DNA from: Oscillospiraceae bacterium
GTDB taxonomy: Bacteria > Bacillota > Clostridia > Oscillospirales > Oscillospiraceae
DNA length: 54,802 nucleotides
Reading direction: 5' to 3'
Assembly (NCBI GenBank): GCA_017937195.1
Contig: JAGBEA010000026.1
Coordinates: forward strand, 1 to 54,802
Position numbers and translations under genes: made by a program. How positions within the stretch are numbered: the stretch's first letter is position 1; each line of letters starts with the position of its first letter. Below the pieces are notes generated by a model, which worked only from the letters and a program-made list of their open reading frames with translations, did no database searches and was not told the DNA's origin. Positions 18,601-25,258 of this stretch are shown in pieces.

Positions 18601-19162
18601 CCTGATGATTTTGGAGGAAGCAGGTATCGACAGCGGTGACCCCGTGCTGGTCTGCACCGCCTACAACTTTGCCGACAGCCTCTCCGCCTCCGCACTGGGT
18701 CTGCCCATTCTGCTGGTGGATGACACCGTCAGCGCAGCGCAGATGGCGTTCCTTGAGGAAAATGCGGACGGCGAATTCATTCTGGTGGGCGGCACCGGCG
18801 CGGTGAAGCCCGCCGTGGAGCAGCAGCTGCGCGAGAAATGGGATGTAGTCCGTCTGGCAGGCGCCAGCCGCTTTGACACCTCCGTGCTGACGGCCATTGA
18901 ATCCTTCGGCAGCAGCGGCGTTGACTACGCGGTGCTGGCATATGGCTACAACTTCCCCGACGGTCTGTGCGCGGGCCCGCTGGCATACGCCTTGGGCGCG
19001 CCGCTGATTCTCACCGCCAACGGCGATGAGTCCGCCGCCGTGGAGTACGCCACCGCAGCCGGCATCACCGACGGCTTTGTCCTCGGCGGCCCCAGCCTCA
19101 TTGATGACACAGTGACCCGCGCCATCTTCTCTATGACCGCAGGCGACATCATCCAGCGGTAA
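12635..19162 (+). CDS. Giant BspA-like surface protein with transglutaminase and CWB2 domains
   Basis: A 2175-residue secreted protein. Residues 1-25 are a signal peptide (MKKRLLALLTVLCMLL, cleaved after TAFA). A transglutaminase-like domain at about 180-310 has its triad in place: Cys237 in SVCQGYA, His267 in NHAWN and Asp282 in DADSTWD. From about 340 to 1850 come four blocks of LRR_5 (BspA, Treponema pallidum) repeats of about 23 residues, such as ITIPNSVTSIGxxAFxxC. Four near-identical linkers of about 90 residues separate the blocks, each with two CxxC pairs (QCTICEEW, YCTVCGLP). Residues about 1870-2170 are three CWB2 repeats (RLAGSNRFDTA, RLAGASRFET, RLAGASRFDT) that bind cell-wall polymers without covalent linkage. 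It probably acts in adhesion or as a wall enzyme. Confidence 0.93.
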   Translation: MKKRLLALLTVLCMLLSMLPATAFAKTVEPLEPVYISQYNPLYGEPDEGITLEQYAPVTLADHAFEGQVYPDDREQVVATLRAGLEARQNTITFNYFLDGDTYDGSEGAGKAMLSGLFASALEHTGEPTEGDYIRWVYEQMSAGSDGYIYGGDYYLTITFTMTYYTTAAQEQAVTDRLATVMPSFGFTAETDDYTKVKTIYDYICDNVVYDNANLKDDSYKLKYTAYAALINGTSVCQGYAVLLYRMLLMAGVDNRVITGISNGGNHAWNIVQLGEYYYDADSTWDAGETEYDYFLRCPANFDPTHTRHDEYNTAAFNTAYPMADADYYPHAADTLPEGLTYTVSGDNVTITGYTGTLTELTIPSTIEGKTVTAIGASAFTFCSSLVKVTLPNSVTKIGSSAFNTCSNLTSVNIPTGVTVIEPFTFQQCSSLTDIDLHENITAVGKYAFANCSALKTIAIPAGVTALEERTFYQCVNLTTVSLPQQLLAIGAHAFSQCTSLKSISIPDTVTAIGDSAFYFCSALKALDLPANLISIGASAFNSCEKLTSVTVPNKVTGIGNEAFQNCDDLTRITFTGDLPTIGSSCFPSSYGYAATAYYPCDNDTWTDTAVANLTATYSKVTWTAAHDPKTVSGTPSSCFTGGLSDGVQCEKCSTWLTPQTPVPAGHKFESGYCTVCALPEGLTYTVYGNQVSVTGYTGILTELTIPATIEGKAVTVISFGAFEECSDLESVTLPGSVTTIGGFAFDSCTSLKSINFPSSVKTIGPSAFRNCTALESVVLLGDVTAIDSSAFSGCTSLKSINLPASITSLGGSAFYGCTSLKSITVPASITTLGDYLFYNCTALESVTLQGKVTSIGIAAFAGCDALKSIDLPDSVVAIGTNAFSSCYVLADITIPNKVTKIGENTFSFCKALTDITIPNSVKTVAKNAFIGCSSLKSVTFGSGVTEIANYAFDTCSSLSSITFTGDLPTIGARAFSGTTATALYPCNNDTWTDTAVADLAAAHTSVTWTADHDPKTVSGTANSCFTGGISDGVQCTICEEWLTPQTPVPAGHKFESGYCTICGLPQGLQYRLTVIGEEVCNDKLTIIGYTGTLTELTVPETINGKTVTAIGDGTFMSHTTLKKVTLPDTITEIGYNGFAYCRPLESINIPSGVTTIKGHAFEGCNQLTEITLPAGLISVETYAFADCAGLTEVTIPNKVTSIGSKAFAYCDNLRSITFTGDLPAVDAYAFHETTATTLYPCNNDTWTDMAVADLAAAHTSVTWTAAHDPKTVSGTPNSCFTGGISDGVQCTICEEWLTPQTPVPAGHKNENGYCTVCGLPEGLTYTVYGDTVTVTGYTGTLTELTIPATIEGKTVTALDGGGAFQHNTTLKKVTLPDTLTAFGGYTFNGCSALESVNIPAGVKSIGGYSFANCTALKSITIPEGVTEIGVHAFYQSGLTSVTVPNSVTSVLGGAFSYCKSLTDVTLGSGLTVLPTSLFSGCSALKTLTIPANVTTIGDYAFQHCTALERITIPSKVTDIGQYAFYNCDALEEITFTGDLPIFGTACFDAATATALYPCDNDTWTDTLVANLASAYPSVTWTAAHDPKTVSGTPNSCFSGGISDGVQCTICEEWLTPQTPVPAGHKLIVDGYCTVCGLPQGLTYTVNGDTVTVTDYTGSLTELTIPETINGKTVTAIDDYAFDGCVRLTRITLPDSVTTIGKFAFMSCSALENVNIPASVNAIRNGTFSGCASLKTVSLPSHIGSIGDYAFDGCTGLERITLPNSVTSIGMYAFESCTALERITIPASVTDIGKHAFVYCSHLAEVRFLGNAPIFGPNCFSGVTADAYYPCGDTWTENKLQSYGGSISWTVEHNYVGGICTGCGAAEPSVDGVYRLAGSNRFDTAFKSADALKEVMGVDKFPAAIVTSGMNFADALAGSYLAARTGAPILLTDNDNMADVIAYILENVEEGGVVYALGGSSIVSDTLRAVTNSGYTFKRLAGASRFETNLMILEEAGIDSGDPVLVCTAYNFADSLSASALGLPILLVDDTVSAAQMAFLEENADGEFILVGGTGAVKPAVEQQLREKWDVVRLAGASRFDTSVLTAIESFGSSGVDYAVLAYGYNFPDGLCAGPLAYALGAPLILTANGDESAAVEYATAAGITDGFVLGGPSLIDDTVTRAIFSMTAGDIIQR
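14448..17670 (+). repeat. Four long internal DNA repeats in the surface-protein gene
   Basis: The linker module starting with GACACTTGGACGGATAC recurs at about 14448, 15603, 16370 and 17320, each time extending about 300 bases with very high identity. They are in frame and encode the CxxC linker. Such repeats allow the number of LRR blocks to change by recombination. Confidence 0.85.
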
Positions 19163-19178
19163 GAATTCCCAATCCGAC

Positions 19179-19213
19179 AAAAACGGCTCTCCCTATTGCG
19201 GAGAGCCGTTTTT
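19179..19213 (+). terminator. Terminator after the surface-protein gene
   Basis: AAAACGGCTCTCC pairs with GGAGAGCCGTTTTT around a seven-base loop, with a T-rich tail, 17 bases after the stop codon. Confidence 0.92.
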
Positions 19214-19307
19214 CTTGTTTTTGACTGGTTTTTTTGCCATTTTTCGTTTCCGTTAAAAAACCGCCAAAATATTTGTTAAAATTTTCGCATTCTACCCCTA
19301 AAGTCAT

Positions 19308-19336
19308 TTGACATTACCATCCGATTGTGCTAACAT
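19308..19336 (+). promoter_or_regulatory. Promoter of the phosphate-transport pair
   Basis: TTGACA (19308-19313) and TAACAT (19331-19336) are 17 bases apart. The ribosome site AAGGGTGG lies 10 bases before ATG 19427. No other signal was seen in the 264-base gap. Confidence 0.7.
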
Positions 19337-19426
19337 ATGCTAATAAAGTCCTCCACTCTACAGGCTATACGGTTCTTCCGCTTCTGTTCTGGTGGCTTTA
19401 AATTTTTTTAAGGGTGGTTTTCGCAT

Positions 19427-20080
19427 ATGTTCACGAAAAAGGGTACTCAGGTACACAAGCTGGTTCTTGAGCAGATCAAGGATGTTCAGGAATGCCTCAT
19501 TCACTTCGAAGGTTTTCTCCGCGCTGCCTGCGCCGGTGAGACCTCTTACGAAACGCTGAGCAGTCTGGCTCAGGGTGTCAACAAGGCAGAAGCCGCAGCA
19601 GACGAATCTCTGCGCCGTATGATCGACTCTCTGGCAAGTGAGTCCTTCCTGCCTTCCACCAAGGAAGACATCATCGCTGTTGCAACCAGCTGCGACGCCG
19701 TCGCCAACAAGTGCGAGGCGCTGGCACAGCAGATCGTTTTCCAGCAGTTCCGTTTCCCTGCCGAGTACTCCGAGCAGCTGCTGGAGATCCTCGCCATCAG
19801 CCACAAGCAGTTTGAGACGCTGGAGCAGAGCATCAGCCAGCTGTTCAGCCAGTTCGGCGCCCTGCTGAAGGATCACTCCATCCTCGACGAGATCCGCAAT
19901 GCCGAGTATCAGGTAGACCTGATCGAGCAGAAGCTGTATCCCGCCGTCTACGCCAACGGCATGGATCTGGCACACCAGATGCAGCTGGCAAAGTTCATCG
20001 GTAATCTGTGCGACATCTCCGACATCGTTGAGGACATCGCCGACAAGATTCAGATCATGCTGGTTACCAGAAAGGCGTGA
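19427..20080 (+). CDS. DUF47 (PhoU-like) partner of the PiT phosphate transporter
   Basis: A 217-residue all-helical protein of the DUF47 family (TIGR00153 type), related to PhoU. Family members sit next to low-affinity PiT transporters and modulate them. Recognisable are the opening pattern VHKLVLEQIKDVQECLIHFE, the middle SCDAVANKCEALAQQI helix and the C-terminal ISDIVEDIADKIQIML, with acidic residues placed as in the metal-binding bundles of PhoU-like proteins. No signal peptide or membrane segment is visible, so it is cytoplasmic. Its stop is 8 bases before the transporter start, clearly one operon. Confidence 0.88.
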   Translation: MFTKKGTQVHKLVLEQIKDVQECLIHFEGFLRAACAGETSYETLSSLAQGVNKAEAAADESLRRMIDSLASESFLPSTKEDIIAVATSCDAVANKCEALAQQIVFQQFRFPAEYSEQLLEILAISHKQFETLEQSISQLFSQFGALLKDHSILDEIRNAEYQVDLIEQKLYPAVYANGMDLAHQMQLAKFIGNLCDISDIVEDIADKIQIMLVTRKA

Positions 20081-20088
20081 TTTGACAA

Positions 20089-21165
20089 ATGTGGATTTAT
20101 TTGCTGCTTTCTGCCGGCCTTTTTATGGGCTGGTCGCTGGGCACGAATGACGCGGCCAACGCCTTCGGCACCGCCGTCGCCACCCGTGTGATCAAGTACC
20201 GTACGGCGGTGACCATCATCGCCGTTATGGTCGTCCTCGGCGCTTTCATCGGCGGCGCCAACAACATCGATAAGGTGGCTGAGCTGTCTACCAGCAATAA
20301 GGTCATCGCCTCCGTGGACGAGGTCAAGGACGCCATCGCCAACTCTTTGGTGGACGACCTGATCCTCAAGTCCGCGCTGAAGGCCTTCATCATCTTTATG
20401 TGCGCCGCGCTGACGGTGTTCGTGATGAGCTACCTCAAGTTCCCCGTGTCCGCCAACCAGTCCATCACCGGTGCCATCATCGGCTGGGGTCTGTTCCACG
20501 CGGATTACTCCGACCCTGCTGTGCTGGCGGTCAATATGCCCCAGATCGGCAAGTTCGCCTCCACCTGGATTTTGAACCCGCTGGGCGCCGGTATCATCTC
20601 CTTTGTGCTGGTGCTGACCTTCAATAAGATCGTGGGCAACCGTCTGGAGACGCTGAAGGGCTACGACACCATTTTGAAGTTCGGCTATCTGGGCGCAGGC
20701 GCCTTCGCCTCCTTCAGTATCGGTCTGAACAGCTCCGCCAACGTGACGGCACTGTATTATGACGCCGCCTTCGTGGAGACCGGCGTGGCCGCCAACCTGC
20801 TGACCGATGCCCGCGTGGCCGCCACCATCGGCGGTATCGCCATCGCCATCGGCGTGCTGACCTTCTCCAAGCGCGTGATGATGACCGTGGGCAGCAGCAT
20901 CGCCGACATCAACCAGATCGAGGGCTTCCTGGTCATCATCGCCATGGCGCTGACCGTGGTGCTGATGGGCAGCTGGATGGGCATCCCCGTGTCCACCTCT
21001 CAGGCAGTTGTGGGCGCCGTGATGGGTGCAGGTCTGACCAAGGGCGTCAAGCACGTCCACTTCGGCGTGTTCAAGAACATCGCCATCGCATGGGTCAGCT
21101 CCCCCACCGTGGCAGGCGTGATGGCCTATCTGGTGGCTCTGGCCACTCAGGGCTTCTTCAAGTAA
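20089..21165 (+). CDS. pit: PiT-family inorganic phosphate transporter
   Basis: A 358-residue membrane protein that moves phosphate together with a cation. It opens in the family's typical way with a first helix and the signature GTNDAANAFGTAVATR, which repeats in degenerate form in the second half (GIPVSTSQAVVGAVMGAG), reflecting the internal duplication of PiT proteins. About ten hydrophobic segments are seen, separated by short loops; length is normal. It is the second gene of a DUF47-pit operon, and a strong terminator follows at 21179. The ribosome site is weak, which suggests translation coupled to the upstream gene. Confidence 0.93.
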   Translation: MWIYLLLSAGLFMGWSLGTNDAANAFGTAVATRVIKYRTAVTIIAVMVVLGAFIGGANNIDKVAELSTSNKVIASVDEVKDAIANSLVDDLILKSALKAFIIFMCAALTVFVMSYLKFPVSANQSITGAIIGWGLFHADYSDPAVLAVNMPQIGKFASTWILNPLGAGIISFVLVLTFNKIVGNRLETLKGYDTILKFGYLGAGAFASFSIGLNSSANVTALYYDAAFVETGVAANLLTDARVAATIGGIAIAIGVLTFSKRVMMTVGSSIADINQIEGFLVIIAMALTVVLMGSWMGIPVSTSQAVVGAVMGAGLTKGVKHVHFGVFKNIAIAWVSSPTVAGVMAYLVALATQGFFK

Positions 21166-21178
21166 GCTACATACTCCC

Positions 21179-21210
21179 AAGCCTCCCGTCCTCTCGGATG
21201 GGAGGCTTTT
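21179..21210 (+). terminator. Terminator after pit
   Basis: AAGCCTCCC pairs with GGGAGGCTTTT around a short loop, followed by CTTCTT. Confidence 0.9.
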
Positions 21211-21279
21211 CTTCTTGCCCTACTTGCTTTTTTGTGCTATCATAGTAAATCATTGATGTGTGTATGAGAGGACATCGTT

Positions 21280-22608
21280 ATGAAAGAGAAAAAATCTGTA
21301 TCCCGTGATACATTTGCCACCAAATGGGGCTTCCGTCTGGCCTGCATCGGCTCGGCGGTGGGTATGGGCAACATCTGGATGTTCCCCTACCGCCTCGGTC
21401 AGCTGGGCGGCGCCGCCTTTTTGATCCCCTATATCATCTGCGTGGTGCTGCTGGGTCACACCGGTCTCATCGGTGAGATGACGCTGGGCCGCAGTATGCA
21501 AAGCGGCACGCTGGGCGCCTTCGGCAAGTCCACCGAGCTGCGCGGCAAGGGCAAAAAGCCGGGCACGGCACTGGCTGTGATCCCCGTGCTGGGCGGCTTG
21601 GCACTGGCCATCGGCTACAGCGTGGTGGTGGCTTGGATCTTAAAGTATCTGGTGGGTTCCCTTACCGGCAGCGTGATGGCCGCTGAGAGCAGCGGCGCCT
21701 ACTTCGGCGCCACCGCCAGCCATTTCGGCGCTGTTGGCTGGCATCTGCTGGGCTTGGGCATCACCTTCGCCGTGATGCTGCTGGGCATCCAGTCCGGCAT
21801 TGAGAAGCTGAACAAGCTGATGATCCCGCTGTTCTATGCGCTGTTCCTGATCCTCGCTGTCCGCGTTTTCACGCTGGATGGCGCTATGGATGGCTACCGC
21901 TATCTGCTGATCCCCGATTGGAGCTATCTCCTCAAGCCCCAGACTTGGGTCTACGCGCTGGGTCAGTCCTTCTTCTCCCTCAGCCTTGCCGGTACCGGCA
22001 CGGTGGTGTACGGCTCGTACCTGAAGAAGGATCAGGATATCCCCCAGTCCGCCCGCACCATCGCGCTGTTCGATACGCTGGCGGCGCTGCTGGCAGCCTT
22101 CGTGATTATGCCTGCGGTGTTTGCCTACGGTCTTGACCCCGCCTCCGGCCCTCCCCTGATGTTCATGACCATGCCCGAGGTGTTCAAGCAGATGCCCGGC
22201 GGCAGCGTGTTTATGATCATCTTCTTTGCGGCAGTGCTGTTCGCCGCCCTCACCTCGCTGGTGAATCTGTTTGAGACCCCCATTGAAGCGCTGCAGACCT
22301 TCTTCGGTCTCAGCCGTATCAAGGCTGTTGCCATCGTGGCGGTCATCGGCACAGTGGTGGGTCTTTGCATCGAGGGCATCGTCAGCGGCTGGATGGACAT
22401 CTGCTCCATCTATCTGTGCCCGCTGGGTGCGCTGATGGCAGGCGTGATGATCTTCTGGGTCTGCGGCGGCAAGTACGCCAAGGAGAAGGCGGAGGAGGGC
22501 GCATCCCGTCCTCTGGGCAAGTGGTTCATCCCCGCCGGCAAGTATGTGTTCTGCGGTGTGACCCTTCTGGTGCTGATCCTCGGCATCGCGTGGGGCGGCA
22601 TCGGCTAA
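21280..22608 (+). CDS. NSS-family sodium-dependent transporter
   Basis: A 442-residue membrane protein of the neurotransmitter:sodium symporter (SNF) family, which imports amino acids with Na+. The first helix has the signature WGFRLACIGSAVGMGNIWMF, the unwound segment that forms the Na+ and substrate sites. About eleven hydrophobic segments are seen, including the GIEKLNKLMIPLFYALFLIL helix pair typical of bacterial members. Members with eleven or twelve helices, such as MhsT and LeuT, prefer hydrophobic amino acids; the substrate here is not known. A ribosome site GAGAGGA precedes the ATG. A 16-base piece of the gene's 3' end is repeated 84 bases downstream. Confidence 0.93.
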   Translation: MKEKKSVSRDTFATKWGFRLACIGSAVGMGNIWMFPYRLGQLGGAAFLIPYIICVVLLGHTGLIGEMTLGRSMQSGTLGAFGKSTELRGKGKKPGTALAVIPVLGGLALAIGYSVVVAWILKYLVGSLTGSVMAAESSGAYFGATASHFGAVGWHLLGLGITFAVMLLGIQSGIEKLNKLMIPLFYALFLILAVRVFTLDGAMDGYRYLLIPDWSYLLKPQTWVYALGQSFFSLSLAGTGTVVYGSYLKKDQDIPQSARTIALFDTLAALLAAFVIMPAVFAYGLDPASGPPLMFMTMPEVFKQMPGGSVFMIIFFAAVLFAALTSLVNLFETPIEALQTFFGLSRIKAVAIVAVIGTVVGLCIEGIVSGWMDICSIYLCPLGALMAGVMIFWVCGGKYAKEKAEEGASRPLGKWFIPAGKYVFCGVTLLVLILGIAWGGIG

Positions 22609-22690
22609 GCGTTCTTACTTAAAAATCTATGGATTTTTAAGTAGTACTTTGCAGCTTTCTGCAGCGCACTCGCTTGGGGCGGCATCGGCT
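22591..22690 (+). repeat. 16-base direct repeat and perfect hairpin at the transporter 3' end
   Basis: TGGGGCGGCATCGGCT occurs at 22591-22606 (last codons of the transporter) and exactly again at 22675-22690. Between them lies a perfect 12-base stem TACTTAAAAATC (22616-22627) with GATTTTTAAGTA (22632-22643). The arrangement suggests a partial duplication or a small insertion. Confidence 0.7.
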
Positions 22691-22700
22691 GAAAGCAAAC

Positions 22701-22744
22701 AAAAAACCGCTCCTTCCGGCTGTTTCGGGAGGAGCGGTTGTTTT
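22701..22744 (-). terminator. Bidirectional terminator between transporter and small peptide gene
   Basis: AACCGCTCCT pairs with AGGAGCGGTT around a 15-base loop; on the minus strand a T6 run follows, just 3 bases past the small-peptide stop. Confidence 0.85.
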
Positions 22745-22746
22745 AT

Positions 22747-22824
22747 TCATTTCGCTTTGTCCGGCCATGCTGCCAGAATATCCAACAGTCTTTCAAACCA
22801 CTGTCCCAGCTTTGACTTTGCCAT
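22747..22824 (-). CDS. 25-residue amphipathic peptide, delta-lysin-like in style
   Basis: A short frame too small for ordinary gene finding. It starts at ATG 22824 behind an ideal ribosome site (AAAGGAGGTGGGATC), encodes MAKSKLGQWFERL followed by LDILAAWPDKAK, and stops right before a terminator. A -10 box TATAAT followed by AGGAT lies about 30 bases upstream. Hydrophobic residues at 6, 9, 10, 13, 14, 16, 17 and 20 fall on one face of a helix, with Lys, Glu, Arg and Asp on the other. It has no signal peptide or leader. Leaderless peptides of this size include phenol-soluble modulins and leaderless bacteriocins; a toxin-type or regulatory small protein is also possible. Expression is well supported, function is not known. 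Confidence 0.55.
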   Translation of the reverse strand: MAKSKLGQWFERLLDILAAWPDKAK

Positions 22825-22943
22825 GATCCCACCTCCTTTTTTATCCTATTATATGTTCTATTGCCGTTCAGATGTTGCAAAATTGAGCCGAAATACCATA
22901 TAATTCTCATAAATAATTCGTATAAGTACATTTTTTACAGCAC

Positions 22944-22983
22944 AAAAAAAGACAGCCGCCCAAGCGGGCGGCTGTCTTTCTTT
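22944..22983 (-). terminator. Terminator after the amidase gene
   Basis: AAAGACAGCCGCCC pairs with GGGCGGCTGTCTTT around AAGC, with A/T runs on both sides. Confidence 0.92.
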
Positions 22984-22985
22984 GC

Positions 22986-23792
22986 TTATTTGCCGATCAG
23001 CAGCGGCCAGGTAGCTTTGCCCACCACGCCGTCCACGTACAGCCCATTGGCGCGCTGAAACGCCTTGGCTGCCGCCTCCGCTTTCACACCGAACAGCTTG
23101 TCGGTGCTGCTGAGATTGCCTTCATAGTAGCCGCGGTCACGCAGCAGCACCATCGCCGCGCGGGCGGCGTCACCGGTGCTGCCGTTTGCGATCATCGGCA
23201 GCTCTACGCTCACCGTATTCGCCTCCTCCTGCGATTCATAGGGGTTCACAAACAACACGCCGAAATAGGCGCACAGCCCACGGGCGGCACTCTCGGCGAT
23301 GGCGCGGAGATTGTCGTGGAACCACTGTGCATCCTCGGCATTGTCGTGGAACACGTGCTCTTCATAGTAGGACGCGGCGGAGGGCACCCGCAGCTCATAG
23401 AGATCGCTGCGCTCAAAGAGGGTGATGGGCTGATCGTAGATTTTTCTGCGCTCCGCCATCATCGCCTCCGCCAGACGCCTGCCCCGCGCACTGCCGGGAT
23501 AGATCATAGGGCGATAGCCGCGCACCGTGCCGTCATAGGCGTTGGTGTGGCTGACATAGTGGACGTCCGCCCCCCAAGCGTCGGACTCCTCCACCGCACG
23601 GATCATCAGCTCGTTGCCGTCCTCGCCGGAGCGTGGGGTGCGGCGCGTGCCGCGTCGCCAATCGATGCCGCAGGCGGTGAGATACACCGTCAGCTCATCG
23701 AGATAGAGGTTGTTGTGGGTGGTCTCATCACAGCCGGGTACGGCACAGCGGTTGAAGTAGTGGTACGCCGGCGAGAGATATACCTTAGCCAT
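22986..23792 (-). CDS. N-acetylmuramoyl-L-alanine amidase with peptidoglycan-binding domain
   Basis: A 268-residue lysin. Residues 1-180 form an Amidase_3-type catalytic domain: zinc-ligand histidines and glutamate are in the opening YLSPAYH and later segments (HYVSHTNAYDG; ELRVPSAASYYEE), fitting family positions. Residues about 200-268 are a peptidoglycan-binding domain (PG_binding_1; AFQRANGLYVDGVVGKATW). No signal peptide is visible, so export depends on a holin, and a holin gene overlaps by 8 bases upstream. Outside a prophage, such pairs can be remnants, or serve in lysis, toxin release or sporulation. Intact length and motifs suggest it is functional. Confidence 0.88.
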   Translation of the reverse strand: MAKVYLSPAYHYFNRCAVPGCDETTHNNLYLDELTVYLTACGIDWRRGTRRTPRSGEDGNELMIRAVEESDAWGADVHYVSHTNAYDGTVRGYRPMIYPGSARGRRLAEAMMAERRKIYDQPITLFERSDLYELRVPSAASYYEEHVFHDNAEDAQWFHDNLRAIAESAARGLCAYFGVLFVNPYESQEEANTVSVELPMIANGSTGDAARAAMVLLRDRGYYEGNLSSTDKLFGVKAEAAAKAFQRANGLYVDGVVGKATWPLLIGK

Positions 23793-24063
23793 TGTTTTCC
23801 AGCTCCTTTTTGTTCATCTGCTTCATCACCTGATCCACACCGGTGGCAGCCAGACCGCTGACAATGCCCACCGCCAGTGCGTTGATCACGTCCCCTGCAG
23901 GGAAATCCGGCATCACGAAAAGGCTCACCACGCCCAGAATGGCGCCGGTCAGCGCGCAAAGGATGGGGATCCACTTATCGTTGATGCCGCTGGCCTTCAC
24001 CGCCAAGCCCACCACATAGGCGATCACCGTGATGGCCGCTACGCCTGCAATTCCAAAATCCAT
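23785..24063 (-). CDS. Phage-type holin
   Basis: A 92-residue protein with two hydrophobic helices: residues about 5-25 (VAAITVIAYVVGLAVKA) and 33-52 (ILCALTGAILGVVSLFV), plus an amphipathic stretch with GIVSGLAATG and a charged tail (KQMNKKELENNG). This is the arrangement of small phage holins, which open the membrane to let a lysin reach the wall. The gene overlaps the amidase start by 8 bases. A ribosome site AAGGAGG precedes the ATG. No capsid, tail, portal or integrase gene lies nearby, so the pair is isolated. Confidence 0.82.
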   Translation of the reverse strand: MDFGIAGVAAITVIAYVVGLAVKASGINDKWIPILCALTGAILGVVSLFVMPDFPAGDVINALAVGIVSGLAATGVDQVMKQMNKKELENNG

Positions 24064-24256
24064 ATTCGTTTTCCTCCTTGCAATTTGTTGGGAGGGTCGC
24101 GGTCTGTTCCATTCTATGCCGCCGACCGCTGCGGCGCGTTCTCCTTTCCCCGTAAATTCCCTCCTACTTATAGGGTGAAAAACGGGGTTTGTTGCCTATT
24201 TTTATGCAACAAAAAAGCACCCATTTGAAAAAATGGGTGCTTTTTTTGTAAACTCC
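24064..24256. other. Gap between holin and asd
   Basis: 193 bases with a bidirectional terminator at 24211-24247 and no gene. No convincing promoter for the holin-amidase pair was found. Confidence 0.6.
24211..24247 (-). terminator. Terminator after asd
   Basis: AAAAAAGCACCCATT pairs with AATGGGTGCTTTTTTT; strong runs on both sides make it bidirectional. Confidence 0.93.
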
Positions 24257-25258
24257 TTATTTGACCAGTAGCTCTGCGATCTGTACCGCGTTGGTGGCGG
24301 CGCCCTTGCGCACCTGATCGCCGCAGCACCAGATGTTCAGGCCGTTGTCGCTTGTGAGATCCTCGCGGATGCGGCCCACAAACACGATGTCCTGATCGCT
24401 GGTATCCAGCGGCATAGGATAGCACTTGTTGGCAAGATCGTCCACCAGACGGCAGCCGGGGGCATTGGCGATCAGCTCACGGGCGCGCTGCACGCTGATC
24501 TTCTCCTTGGTGCGCACCACGATGGACACGCTGTGGCTGCGCACCACCGGCACGCGCACGCAGGTGCAGCTGACCTTCAGCTCCGGCAGGTGCATAATTT
24601 TGCGGCCCTCGTTCTGCAGCTTCATCTCCTCGCTGGTGTAGCCCTCGTAGGCCTCGCCGCCGATCTGGGGGATCACATTGAAGGCGATCTGATGCTGGAA
24701 CACCTTCACCTCCGGCTTTCTGCCCTCGCGCAGGGCGTCCACCTGCTCCATCAGCTCCACGGGACCGGCAGCGCCGGCGCCGGAGGTGGCCTGATAGGAG
24801 GAGGCAACCATCGCCTCGATGGGGCTGTCGGTATTCAGCGCGTTCACCGCCACCAGCGAGATGATGGTGGTGCAGTTGGGGTTGGAAATGATGCCCTTGT
24901 GGTTCTTCACGTCCTCGGGATTGATCTCCGGCACCACCAGCGGCACATTGGGATCAAGGCGGAAGGCGCTGGAGTTATCCACGAACACAGCGCCGGACTT
25001 GACGATAGCGGGGGCAAAGCGCTCAGCGATGTCGTTCTCCGCCGCGCCCAGTACGATGTCCATCCCCTCAAAGGCCTCCTCGCAGGCCAGCTCCACCGTC
25101 AGCTCCTGACCGCGGAACGCCACCTTCTGTCCCACGCTGCGCGGACTTGCCAGCAGGTGCAGCTCCTCCACGGGGAAATTGCGCTCTTCCAGAATCTTCA
25201 TCATCTCGCGGCCCACCGCGCCGGTGGCGCCGAGGATGGCTACCTTTACCTTTTTCAT
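24257..25258 (-). CDS. asd: Aspartate-semialdehyde dehydrogenase
   Basis: A 333-residue cytoplasmic enzyme that reduces aspartyl phosphate to aspartate semialdehyde with NADPH, the branch point to lysine, threonine and methionine. The NADPH-binding loop GATGAVGREMM is at residues 10-20. The active-site cysteine lies in SNPNCTTI near residue 129, and the substrate-binding segment YQATSGAGAAG follows. The C-terminal region VRVPVVRSHS holds the catalytic histidine. Length is normal. Its ATG overlaps the stop of lysC by 4 bases, and its product follows directly on lysC's in the pathway. It is the last gene before a strong terminator. Confidence 0.97.
   Translation of the reverse strand: MKKVKVAILGATGAVGREMMKILEERNFPVEELHLLASPRSVGQKVAFRGQELTVELACEEAFEGMDIVLGAAENDIAERFAPAIVKSGAVFVDNSSAFRLDPNVPLVVPEINPEDVKNHKGIISNPNCTTIISLVAVNALNTDSPIEAMVASSYQATSGAGAAGPVELMEQVDALREGRKPEVKVFQHQIAFNVIPQIGGEAYEGYTSEEMKLQNEGRKIMHLPELKVSCTCVRVPVVRSHSVSIVVRTKEKISVQRARELIANAPGCRLVDDLANKCYPMPLDTSDQDIVFVGRIREDLTSDNGLNIWCCGDQVRKGAATNAVQIAELLVK

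Noticed and set aside
15512-19180. Open frame of 1222 codons on the minus strand
   Set aside because: It is the mirror of the LRR_5 repeats of the surface protein. Its Gly/Ala/Asp/Val-rich product, lack of ribosome site and lack of any domain show it is a by-product of codon bias.
22986-24063. Active prophage
   Set aside because: Only holin and amidase are present; no integrase, terminase, capsid or tail gene lies within several kilobases.
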